From Synanceia verrucosa (taxonomy: Eukaryota; Chordata; Actinopteri; Perciformes; Synanceiidae): 64,000 bases of DNA. The stretch lies in contig CM056550.1 of NCBI GenBank assembly GCA_029721515.1, forward strand, positions 27,779,619 through 27,843,618, read 5' to 3'. This document shows, in pieces, positions 1 through 12,058 of this stretch; position 1 is the stretch's first letter, and each line of letters opens with the position of its first letter. The notes beneath the pieces were generated by a model, which did no database searches, was not told where the DNA came from, and saw only the letters and a list, made by a program, of their open reading frames with translations. A program made the position numbers and the translations under genes.

Positions 1-3000
1 ACATGCACACACAGAGTGTTTATAATACTCGTCTGTATGGGAATATCAAAGGAGACATCTAAGTAAATTAAACCCAGGCGCTTTGACGTATTGGCCATTC
101 ACAATTAGATTTATGACAGAAGTATGTTGTGAATTTATGACTGTTAAACCAATTCATAACAATGAAAATCTGAATTAGAAATGTTTTATACACCTTTAAC
201 TTTATGTGCCAGAATTACCAGAAAGGCTAGTGGTCACACACATCCTGCTTTAAATGGACTTCTGCTGCTTCAGAGCAGGTTTGTTTCCGGTGCTTACACC
301 TGGCGGCCTGCCTCTGCTGCCTCTTCCTGCTTCTGCAACTAGTCTGTCTTCAGTCCATCCTCCTGGTGTTGTGGTGACCGTACGGTCGGTGTGTGTTTCA
401 CCTCCTCACCAGAGCACAATAGGTTCCTTATCAGTACCTCCGTACTGGTTTTCATTTAAACATTATTTTCAGAGTTGTGGGTTCCTCTTCCTGTACCCTT
501 AAGCAAAGCGGTGCGTTATGGTCTATTCATGTTTCCCTCTCTTGGCTAAAGGAATGATATTCTAGCTCTAAGTATTAGTTACTGTGGTGTCTTTGCAGGC
601 TCTGGAGGGGCCTTGAGGCCTTGCCAGACGCACACATTGCCAGTGTTAGTATGTTGCAAGGATATGGAAGGAAGCTCTCCAGGCGAGTGTGACTCACTTC
701 TTCCACTGTTTGTGCGTATGATTTCGTGGATCGCACAATAGGCAGGCTTGTATGATAGTTGGTGTTGATCAAGGCTTGGATGCGAGGCTGCTGTTGAATA
801 ATGCCTGGGCGAGGAGGGCTGCTGAAGGGCTAAGTAGCTCTGTCCTCTCCGCTGAGCCTCCCTGCCTCTCCGTCCACAGGCCCGCCATTGTTTTGCTCTA
901 TGCCTCAACTTGACGAGGCTCCAGAAGCCAGCCATTGTATTTAATTACAGTCGCCAGCCCCCTCACAGACTCTTGTCCTCGTGTCCCAGATTTCCATGGG
1001 TGCTCTCATTACGACCGTGCCTTCTGCGTGTGTGTTTGTGTGTGTGTCCAACCGACAAGGCTTTTTAAATGGCTCTAGGAAAGCCCTTTGCCTGTGTAAA
1101 TGTAGGCAGTTTTCATGTTTATGTGTTCGTGTGAGGGTGGGTTGCACATCTGTTTGTCTCTGCGTTCCTAATGAAGGCAGCTTTTAACGTGGATGAATGG
1201 CTCCGCGGTCACACTAATAATGCAGGGCCGTAATCGGGCCACATCACGGAGAGGCAGAAGAGAGCAGGAGAACTGTGAATGGTTATTTTGCTAATGAGAA
1301 AATATGCCATGTTACGTAAGGGCTGCTCTATTTAAGTTTCAATTGTTTGACGTGAGTGTTACCCTGTAGCAAAGATGGCCTATAATGACACCAAGTAAGA
1401 GGACGGGATTTCTCCACCACAGTACCACCTGCACCATATGCATAACTCTCTTTGCCTGATAATATTGTACAGTATAGGTCGTCCACACATTCTCCTAAAT
1501 GTAACCTTCCTTTTTTATCACTTCATCATTTTTTTTGTATTGTTGGCTATGTTTATTGCTCAAACACCTCATCATCTCCTGTCTCTTCTACATCTTTGCC
1601 TTTTTGTGCCTCCCTTTTAATTCTGCCATCATCTGAAAACTCTTTTCCCCTGAATATGTTTCCTAAGTCTTCACAAAATAATCTCTGTTCAATAAGCAAA
1701 AAAAAATGCCCTTGGAAGCATCTCACTCCAGGCTGAGGTCCAAAGTTTCCATTTCCATTATTGACCCATTTACACCAAGAGCCTGAAAAGGCTGTTGCTG
1801 CTGGTGTCAAAGTGACATGACATCTGGGCCTCATAAATGAAGCCTCTTAATATCCCCGGCCTGATTGGGTGTCACTGTTAGGTGTTGCAATGCAAGTTTT
1901 ATTGCTGTTAGCTTAACTGTCACCTGTCACTTGAAACCCACTTGGATAGGCCGCTGTGTTTCACTGACTGCAGAGATAACACCCAGGGCTTTGGGAGGCT
2001 GGATTTTGGTGTAGCGTGCCTTCTGTCTGGTATTTCTTCCATTATCTTCCATCTTCTATCAGTTTGGTTTATTCTGGTTGTTCTGAATGTAATCTTCACC
2101 TGCACCATCTTCTGCATGAGCATGGAGAGTGGCAAGCAGAGACCAGCACAAAGACACTATAGAGGGATAGAAAGCATACGTGAATAAAAAAGGTAGAAAA
2201 ACTCCATCCTTGCTTGATAATGCAGTGTGCGATGCGATTAGAGCCGTGTGTTTACAGCTGTACTATGGGTCTGCTGAACCAGCCCACTCAGTTAAATATA
2301 GATGACTTATTTACTCACTGGACTGCAGTCAGCTCTTGAGCTGCTTGTCAACCTCCCCAATCCCTCCTCTGTTGATCTGATGATGCTGGGTGGAGCATGT
2401 GCATACAGTACATGGATAAGTTTACATGCATCAATGTTCAAAAACACATTATTTTCCTCATACTGTCAGGCTGAACATACCTGTATTGTGTCTTAAACAC
2501 TCTGTTTTAGTGCCTGTCTCTTTAAGAAGACGAGACTGCTCTTAATGGTTTACAATAAAAATATGGCGCACCTTTGTTAAGGTAGTTCTCAAGTCATTGG
2601 AGGTACATTTTAATAGGTTTGCATGTGACATAAAAGAGGAAGGTACATGTTTTCTGATCAAGGGAGCCCATAAAAAAGTGACTGGGTTGTCTTATTTCAT
2701 AGTTTGTGGTTTGATGACCACTCCCAAGCTCTGAAAAAGTGTTTTTTATGATATGTTCCCTCTACATGGGAAAAACAGACTAGCTGGCTCCAAAAGGCTC
2801 CATTAACTAACAGAGATTATCCACTTATTTAGCCAGCCATAGGCCACAGGGTGCAGGCCTCCGCTGTGAATGTGTGTTTTATATTTGATTAAAGAGCTGT
2901 GTTTTGCAACACACAGGATATTGAGGTCAAAGTCCAATACATATTACATGAAGGCAACACCAGGTTACTTCCCTAACAATCCATGACTGCTTTTGTTTAC

Positions 3001-3677
3001 TACGTACAAGCAAGTGCACTAAATATTGCAGCCCGACCTGTGGCCTGCGATGTGCTCACATGTTGTTTGATTTGTCATATTAGTGCTTATTGGATGAAGA
3101 TGGAGCATACTCAACCTCTTTCTGTTTACTGGTCTGATATTGAATAAGAAGGAACATTAGGTTCTCAAACTTTAGTGAGAAGAAATAAGCTTAGCCTTGT
3201 CTGCAGTATTTGTTGATCTTGTTTGGTGCAGTGTTTTTGCAGGTAGTCTTACTTTAAAATAGACTGTGCATTTTAAGAATAAATAATAGAAGGTATCAGA
3301 GGGAAATTTGTCTTTTGAACCCAGCTGGCAAAGCAGCTTCTTGCTGTAACACACAAGCCATAATTTCAACAGTAAATAAAGAAGAATACCCAGGCTGGTT
3401 TCAGTGGTGCTTTGATTCGCTGTGGCAGATCTGTTGCTCTTTAAAACACATTGTTAGAATGTGAGAAAGTTCCCTTTCTGGTGATTCGTATCGGATGCTG
3501 TCAGCAGCTGTGTATCTGTCTGGACGGGGGCTTGTTGAAGATCGGTGTGTGCGCACATGAGAATTTGTGTTTGTCCCACCGATATTGATTAATGCCGCAT
3601 GTCTGTCAGTGCTCCATCTGATAGTGTTCACCACTAACCCCCCCCCCTTCTGTTGTTGCTCCTTCCTCTCTCCACAG
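1..3677. other. Upstream intron of rara (no gene recognised)
   Basis: This stretch precedes the first zinc-finger exon and carries no exon I can support. No match to the known RAR alpha1 or alpha2 A-domain openings was seen, so those exons and their promoters probably lie further upstream. The intron ends in a pyrimidine-rich acceptor at 3660-3677. It contains an HNF4/RXR-type DR1 element at 2924-2936, listed separately. Confidence 0.5.
2924..2936 (+). promoter_or_regulatory. DR1 nuclear-receptor element, HNF4 type
   Basis: The sequence AGGTCAAAGTCCA has two half-sites in direct repeat with one spacer base and includes the CAAAGTCCA core typical of HNF4. COUP-TF and RXR heterodimers also use DR1. 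It lies in the intron upstream of the rara zinc-finger exon. Occupancy is an inference. A 13-base match can occur by chance in 64 kb when one or two mismatches are tolerated. Confidence 0.35.
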
Positions 3678-6600
3678 CGATAGAGACCCAGAGTACCAGC
3701 TCAGAGGAGATAGTGCCAAGCCCGCCCTCGCCTCCCCCACCGCCCCGCGTCTACAAGCCCTGCTTTGTGTGCCAGGACAAGTCCTCAGGGTACCACTATG
3801 GTGTCAGCGCCTGCGAGGGCTGCAAGGTGAGACTCCCAGCCGTCCTCTGAATCTGCCACGCAAGCAAGACGTTTCGTCAATCTCGTAACCTTCATGTGAT
3901 TTGTAGGGAGGTGAAAAAAAAAATACTCTCAGGTCTTCACAGGCTGAGCTGATGAAAAATGATAAGCCATGTCATTTTGACTGTTTCACATCCTCTTGGT
4001 TTTGCTGGAATTTATTGTTGGAAATTAGTTATTATTTCCTGCTTTATTGAGTTGACTTATCATCAATATGGACAATACGCAATCGCCTCATAAATTGCAG
4101 CCTGTATCTACGCTTGTTGTAAAGCAAGATAACATATATGATGTACAGTATGTGGAACTTTGGCAGTCCTGTAGGGCTGCTCGTATCAGCTTTGCTGACG
4201 TGTCCACATTGGCCGTCTGCTATCAATACAGCTGTGTCATACAGGTACTGAAGAGGCCTCATAGCCCCCATCTGCTCTGTTATCAGTTGATAGTTACTGA
4301 GTGCATGCATACATGTTCTCCTGCTAGAGCAAGCAACACACATACCCCCTTTATCTCGCTCCTCCCAAGGCACAGAGCCAGAGTTGTGTAAGCTTCAGAG
4401 GTGGATAAAGATGATGAGGAGGAGGGGGGATCTGACGAATCTAATGCAATCTTACTGCCAGGTGCAAACCTGTGGAACTCCACTATGTCAACATTTCCCA
4501 AACCACCTTGTTTTCTTCTGTGTGGCGATTCTTGAATGTACCAGATAGGATTACCAAGGTGTTGAGGAGTGTCAGCCCAAACAGGAGCCTATGAATCCTC
4601 CTTGCAAGATTTTTTTTTTTTCCTAACAACAGCCCTGTGTGTAGCAAGAGGAGGCAGGTAGGGTTATGCTGTTGGTGACAGGTGCCTGCTGGACCCGTTG
4701 ACATATCGACTGTGCAGCCAATACTGTGGTCTGTATGTGCCGCCATATTTGCCTAAGATGGGAGTGCTACAGAAGGAAACTGTGGAGGGAGAGCAGAGAG
4801 AAAAAAGCCATACTGAGGAAGGTAGGATGCAGCAGTAGTAAAATAAAGAATGCGTGAGGAAAGGCAGGAATGTAGAAATGCAGACAAAATGATGGAAGAA
4901 CCCGCAGGAAGTGAGAGAGCAGAGTGTGCTCTGGGAGGCATGAACAGCAAATATGAGAGAAGTGGGAATGGTTGAAGAGGCAGCAGATTAGGCGGACGGG
5001 GTACAGGGGCCACAGCTGAACTCATTGACACCAACAGAACAACAGTCAGCATGCCAGAGCGGGGTGGGGGAGGAGGGAAATGAGCAAAGAATGACGAGGG
5101 CACGGCAAAACAAGGATTCAGAGCTCCCTGAAACAGCCTGCTCCCTACATATGACTTATAAAAAGCTAATAAACAAGTGAAGGCTGACCCCTGTGCTGTT
5201 TTATACGGGTCTCCAAACTGCTGCTGCTGGCTGTGCAGCTCCTTGATGGGCCCTGCGGTTGTTTGAAATATCTGCCGATTAATTTTCCAAAGTCATGACA
5301 TTTTCTGATGGCTCTGTTTTTGGGTTTGACAGGTTTCACATGTATACAGAAACACTTGTGTCATATATATATCACATAAACTCAGTATAAATCAGGTTTG
5401 ACACAGCTCAATGGGAATATATTCTTAAGAAAACAGGAAATGAGACAAGTGTGAGACAGAGAAAAGGGAACATGGCATGTAGTTGCCCCTGACGAGATGT
5501 AATGTATTATGTGATTCATCCAGTTTTTCTGATGTAATGAGGTTTCATAACTGCTCTAAACTAGGGTTTCTGAATAGTCCCAGGTTTTGTGTTTCTAAAT
5601 TGTTAACACAGGCAGGAGATTAATGTGCAGCATTTTGTGTCCAGGTGGTATTCAAATTCATTGGCTTTGATCTCAGAAGGTGAGCACTAACTCTATGGCT
5701 ATTTCCAGCCCCAAAGTGCTTTAATTGTGTCCCCTTAACAGCGCTCCCCATTGTCTAATAGCACCTGATTAAAAAGGGTCATAAGTGAGATAATGAGGCT
5801 AATGTGCTTGCGCTACTCTAGAGGTATGAAATCTGCTCTGTGAGCACAGCTCATGTCACCTCCAGCAGTGGCAGCGGTTGTGTAGCTGGAAGTGGTCATC
5901 TGCATCATTGCAAAGACATAAAGCATTCAAATTAAGCGCACAACGGCCTGACACCTGCTGTTGGTTGGTAAAAACGCTTTAACAGTGATAAACATAGCAG
6001 GAGGGCAAACAGCAGACAAGCTGTAAACCTGAGTAATCAGTTCTTTCTCCTTCGTGATCACAACATTGTGCCCTGCGATGAGGTGGCGACTTGTCCAGGG
6101 TGTACCCTGCCTTCCGCCCTAAGACAGCTGGGATAGCCTCCAGCCCCCTGCGACCCTATGAGGATAAGCGGTAGAAAATGGATGGATGGATGGAGGGATC
6201 ACAACATTGTTCTTTGTGATAGATCAGAAATGAGCCTTTTGAGGCTACTGTTGTGTTTTATCAGACAACATATTATAGGATATGCAAGCTTTAATCTGCC
6301 ATCTGCAATTTCACCATGTGAATCCAACTGTTCAGGTGGTTGGTAACATAATTATTAGGAATGTTGCTACACTATGAAAGTTCTGCAGCAATCCGCTAGT
6401 CCCGTCCATGAACCTGTCTGCCCACTCAACAGCCGCAGTGCTAATTTGAAAAATTCAGGATGCCTTCTCCGTATCTCTGACTTCAGAGGAGATGACTTGG
6501 CATAGCGCGCTCAATAATTCAACACTACAGGCATATGAACGTATATGGTTGGCTCATCTGAGACTGGGGTAAGTCGAGGGTTAGCAGCGTCGGCTTTGCC

Positions 6601-9600
6601 GCAGCATACCAAACTACAAAGGCGTTTCCTGGGGGCTGCGGCGAACAGAGGAAACAGGAGGGGGATGTTGAGCTCTGTGACTTGGAGACAGCTCGTTCAT
6701 TGGCTGTTTAAGTTCTACCGCCTGCACATAGCGGCGGTGCACTCCTTCTCCCCTCCAGATATTAACACTTAAACATTAAAAATGCATGCCCACCCCCTCA
6801 TGTTTATATTTTTGTCTTGGAGGCACAGCAGAGCGCAGCAGGCCATCTTTCCTCTTGGTGTCTGCTGCTATGGGAGGGAAGCGACCATATTTCCAAAATC
6901 CCCAACCACCGCTTCCAGCGAGAATGTCCCCTATTCGCTGTGTGTTTCAACCCTCTCACAAAGCGTCCGTCTTTGCTAATGTGTGTGCTGTTGCAATAGC
7001 TGCTTCGTAATAACAGACGCATACACACGTGCACAGCCCAGTGGGAGGCTGGGAACACACTCTTAATCTGGGCACAGTGTGAAAGTCACGTAAGAGAGGA
7101 TTCCTGTGCTTTCCTGTGAACTTGCAAACCCCAGACACCCCCCCAACACACACACACACACAAAGTGGAGGGCACTGACACACTCATGAATGCACGAGGC
7201 TCACAACCATGACACGTGCAATCATGTATGTGCTGTTGCCGCTTACTCCTCTTTCTCATCCCTCCCTCTCTAGCTCTCCTTGCAGCTCTCATCTCCTCTG
7301 AACGCTGCAGGGTGGCTGACAGGCCCGCTGAGGGCTCTTGTCGCCGGGTGGATTAAGCGGTGATACAAAAAGAGGCTTAAGGGCCACAGGAAGCAATGAC
7401 TCCTAAAAGAAGAAGGGGAGGAGGGGCCTGAACAATCGACTGGCCCACGAGCCGGTGGGGGCAGCCAATGGGGAGGTGCTGCGAGGGGGCACCTGAGTCT
7501 TGTGGTGCGAGGAGGGAGTGGGTCAATCCCCTCTGACACTGGGGTCAGGGTCAGGGCACCGGCGGATCAAAGGGGACTTGATGCACGCACACAAAGACCA
7601 TAGACTTATCCCTCTGCATCAGCGGCTAGAATTAACGTCAAACAGCAGGCCCTGCTCTCTCCACTCTGTTGTTTGCTCAGCAGCACAGCCGGCAGTTCTC
7701 CTCAGAGGAGTTTGCAGGTATCAGCAAGAGCCACCAAACCTTCTATTTATAGGCTGGAAAAGGTGCGTTGAAAGCAGGACTTTGGTTTTTAACCCACATC
7801 ACTAAAAAACATTTTATGCGACGACTGATGGAAAAGCAGATGTGAGGCCTTGATGAAATTCAGAAGTTACACAATGTGACCCCTCCCTGTTTAAGATTGA
7901 AACTCTTCTACCAGCCGGAAGCAAAGCCCATCACCCGTAATCGAAACGATCGAGTTTGTAGAGGAGGCTGGTGATCTGAGAGGGACAAATTGCAGGCTTA
8001 GGTCCACCGGCCATCTGTCGGCTAGCAAAGCTAATCCCTCAGCATGGGATGGGGGCTCGCTGGCTGCTACCCCGCTGCACCACACTCCACCCCACCTCCC
8101 TTTCTCCCTCGCTAGCCCCACCCTCCCTCCTCAGCAGCATCACTTAACCCCACTGCATCACATCAATACTGATATTGACCTGTATTACATTTGTCTCAAG
8201 TCCTCTTTTTATCTTTTTGACACTTGTTTATGCAACAAGGCTACAGAGGTTAACTTTGGTTTTACTGGGATTGCGTGGCATTACGGAGAAAATAAGTTGC
8301 GATGCAGAAGCTTTTCATCTTATCAAGGAGAGATACGCTGCTGTGTTTTGATGTCTTGCTTAGACACAATCAAAACATAGTTAGCCTCCCCAAAGAACTC
8401 TTATTCCAGCTCAGTGACCGAGGATGAGCTCATTATAATCCATCCTCGACCTCATGTGCATGCGCTTCATTTTTCAATGTGTTGTCTTTGATCTAGTTGG
8501 ATTGAAAAGGGCAGTGTTGAAAAGGAGGGATTCCTTCTTTTCTTCTTAAACATCGCTCAGTTAACATGTTCAGCCTCTGTCTCTAATAATACACGCTTGG
8601 CCTGGATCTACAGTTGCTTATTTCTGGCTCTGCAATCTAGACCAGGGTTATATGGTGCCCAGTGACCCTGTGTCTTTTGCCCCAAAAGCCTTTGGACCTG
8701 AGTTTTGTGTGTTAGCATTGTGTTAAACCCTGACTGAGCAGGTGGACGACCTCATGAGATGGTGACGCTTAACTGACTATTAGTCTCCATCCAGATTATG
8801 TCAGGGAATAAGGCCTTTAAGGACTTAACTGTTTGATAGTTTATTGCCCTTTAAATGCAGCTGCATGTGGACACCCTGCATGGCCTCTTTTTTATTTCAT
8901 TATTTTAATGTTGCAAGTAAGCCAATTATTTTTTTAGTTTGAAACTGGATGAAAAGAGAGTTCGTAAACACGAGCAACATTCGAGAGTTTGCAGAAGGCG
9001 ATCAAAGCACATAATAAAGGCAGTGATGTGAACATATAACAACACGCTGGGCGGATGTGGAACAGCAAACAGCACAACTATATTTGCCAAGCGATTTAGC
9101 TATTTGCTGCTCTGTTTGCTAAGATAGTCCTATTTCCATCAGCACCTGTCCTCTCTCCTCACCACCTCTCTGTCTCTCTCTCTCTCTGCCATGCAGGGTT
9201 TCTTTCGGAGAAGCATCCAGAAAAACATGGTGTACACTTGTCACCGGGAGAAGAATTGCATCATCAACAAAGTTACACGCAACCGCTGCCAGTACTGTCG
9301 GCTGCAGAAGTGCCTGGAAGTGGGGATGTCCAAGGAATGTAAGTATTCCTACCGAGAACTCCCTGTTCCTGCTCCCAGATCTCATCACAGTTGTTAAATC
9401 CCAGAGGGGTTGGCATGAATGTTACCACAGCAGGAAGTCTTAAGCCGCCGCATTTGTTGACATTTGTTTCACGAGCAACATTGCATAAGCATTCATTATT
9501 GATGCACACACACGTATCAGCTTTGGCGGCGATTCAACTGTGACCGTTGTACTTAATTTATTATTTATTTAAGAGTGCACAGGGCGGAGAAGCCGTTCTG

Positions 9601-11846
9601 TCAGTTTTTGTCATTTTCTCTTTTCTGTTTTTCTTTTTTTTTTTATCGAAACAATGTCAGAATGAAGTCAGATGTTAGTATTAATTCCTCACAAAGCAAT
9701 GCTTTTATTATTTTTTTTTTTTTTTACAGTTTGAAGTGAATATCCGCTGTAAAATCGAGACAAAGGGCAGCCGTGATGCAGACTGGCAATAACAGTCAGG
9801 GTGTCGCCAGACTTGGCAGGCCTCTGTGATGAATATGTTCTCACCTGCCGAGAGTGAAAGAGCAGGCGTCTGCTCCCATCATTGCACCCCGGGGGCTGTG
9901 TGAACACAAACTCTCACACACACACCCACACACACACACACCCACACACACACAGGCAGTCAGACTTGATAAAGTAATTGGAAGAGGTGTGACCGCAGAG
10001 GACTGAGAGGCCAGCAGGGTTTTTATACACACAGATCCCCACCTGCTATCATGCCACGCAGAATGTGTGCATGGGACACATTTGCACTGAGTGCTGATAA
10101 ATGCTTCATAATATAACCCCTATATTAATAATAAACATATGCAGACAGAATGTGCAGCACGTATCCTCCTCTCTCAGGCCTGTTTAAGCTCACATGCAGA
10201 CATCCCTCCCTTTGCCTCCATCCCTCTCCGCCTCCGGTCTATCCCAGCACTATTTACCTTGTCTTTCTGGTACAGTAAGTGCAGGGAGCGCTCCCCATGC
10301 CACAGCACTGTGGCTCATAGTAAAAGAAGTTATCCTCTGAGCTCCTTACGTTTGAATGGGGCCATTAATCATGGTTAGAAGGAACCACAGCAGCCAGCTC
10401 TTATACACACCAAGGCAGATAGGGAGCACACTGGAGTTGGAGAGCCATCTAGTTGTGAATAAATGGTACTGAACGGTTCTCAGAGGGGAACGGAAGCTTG
10501 AAATGTTGTCATCAGATAGAGTTTGAGACACCTTCTTGCTTCTGCTGCTTTCGATTTAGCATTTTTTTCTGAGCACGCAGAGAGGAACAATTGCTCATCT
10601 CTGTGTCCTTTGTTGAGTGAAACTGGTCTGGTAAGGAAGAGAGGATGGCCATCTGGGGCCAGCAGGAAGTCGGTCTGCCTCGTTCTCTCTTTCAGCACAC
10701 ACACACACACACACACACGCACACACACAAATGCATGCTTGTGCATAATTTCATGCAGACACTCTAATTATGCACATGTAAGATGACAAACAAACTGATA
10801 TGAATAAAAAATGCCGAAGCAGAACTGGGCTCGGACAGCTCCACTTAAACTCCATACTCTCTCTGTCACACACACACACAGAAGGTAGACCCCCTGGTGG
10901 TGCCAGGGGGGCGTCTGGGTGACCTTGTGTCTGTCATCAGACAGCTCCAGATGACCATGCCAGGTGGCAGTGCCAAGCAAGACGGCATCAGGAGGCAGGA
11001 GGAGGTGGGAGGGGGTGCTAGAACCAAGTGGAGGGTAACAAGGCAAACGCCTGTAAGCCTGGTGCCACATTATCATCAACCTGACAGGGAGTATTTAAAG
11101 AGGACCACGACATGCCAACGTATGACAACATTAACATATAATAAATAATGAAGGAAAATGTTATTATTCATACTTATATACTTTTTTATTTTAAAGGGAT
11201 TCACACTGAAAAGTTTGGGAATAACTAGATTGTCATACAGCAGCTAAATGACGCCACATTTCAGCTTGGGTCCCTCTCCTGTCACATCTCCATGTTAAGT
11301 GTATTTTTTTTTTTTTTTGTTCAGTTGCGTAATCCTTGAAACAGAATTTCCGTTGGTGAGTTTAGACCAGCCATCATGCCTCACCACCTCCTTCTCCCCC
11401 ACACAAATCCATGGCCCACATGTTTCTCGAAGAAGGTGTCATTCAGCGATAGAAAAAGTAATAAAAGCAAAATAAGATGAAGCAAAGAATGATGGAGATC
11501 AGCGCGGGGGGGGGGGGGATAACATCAGCCAGAAAGGCAGGATAGTGGAGAAAGATGAAGGCTGTGAGAGGAGAGAGTATTGAACTCAGTGTGAGCGAGA
11601 ATGAAAATCTAGAGTTGAGAGAGCAACGGGGGGTGGGGGGGTGAGGGAGACTGGAGGACAGGGAGAGGGAGAAAGTTTCATCACTGTCGACGGTGGCTCT
11701 GCGCTGCGAGCAGCAGCAGCAGGAGCAGGGGGGAACATTGACATTTTTATCTTTCCATTGAATTTAATCTGTGTGATGGACGAGCTGCCAGCGCTTTAAT
11801 TTTCCTCACACGAATTATCCCTGTCTGCCCACCTCTCTCTGTCTTG

Positions 11847-11900
<54 letters not shown>

Positions 11901-11979
11901 GGCGCTAACAGAAATTGTCCATTAAAGTGCACACTGCAGCTGAAATCCACAATGAGAACAAATGATTGAGTGATGGCTC

Positions 11980-12058
<79 letters not shown>

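Noticed and set aside
254..502. 82-residue frame considered as the rara A-domain exon
   Set aside because: It does not resemble the RAR alpha1 or alpha2 N-terminus and has no suitable donor at its end. A Cys/Pro/Ser-rich chance frame is likelier.
4753..5103. Pro/Ser/Leu-rich minus-strand frame in the rara intron
   Set aside because: Composition follows a purine-rich + strand; no splice context or homologue recognised.
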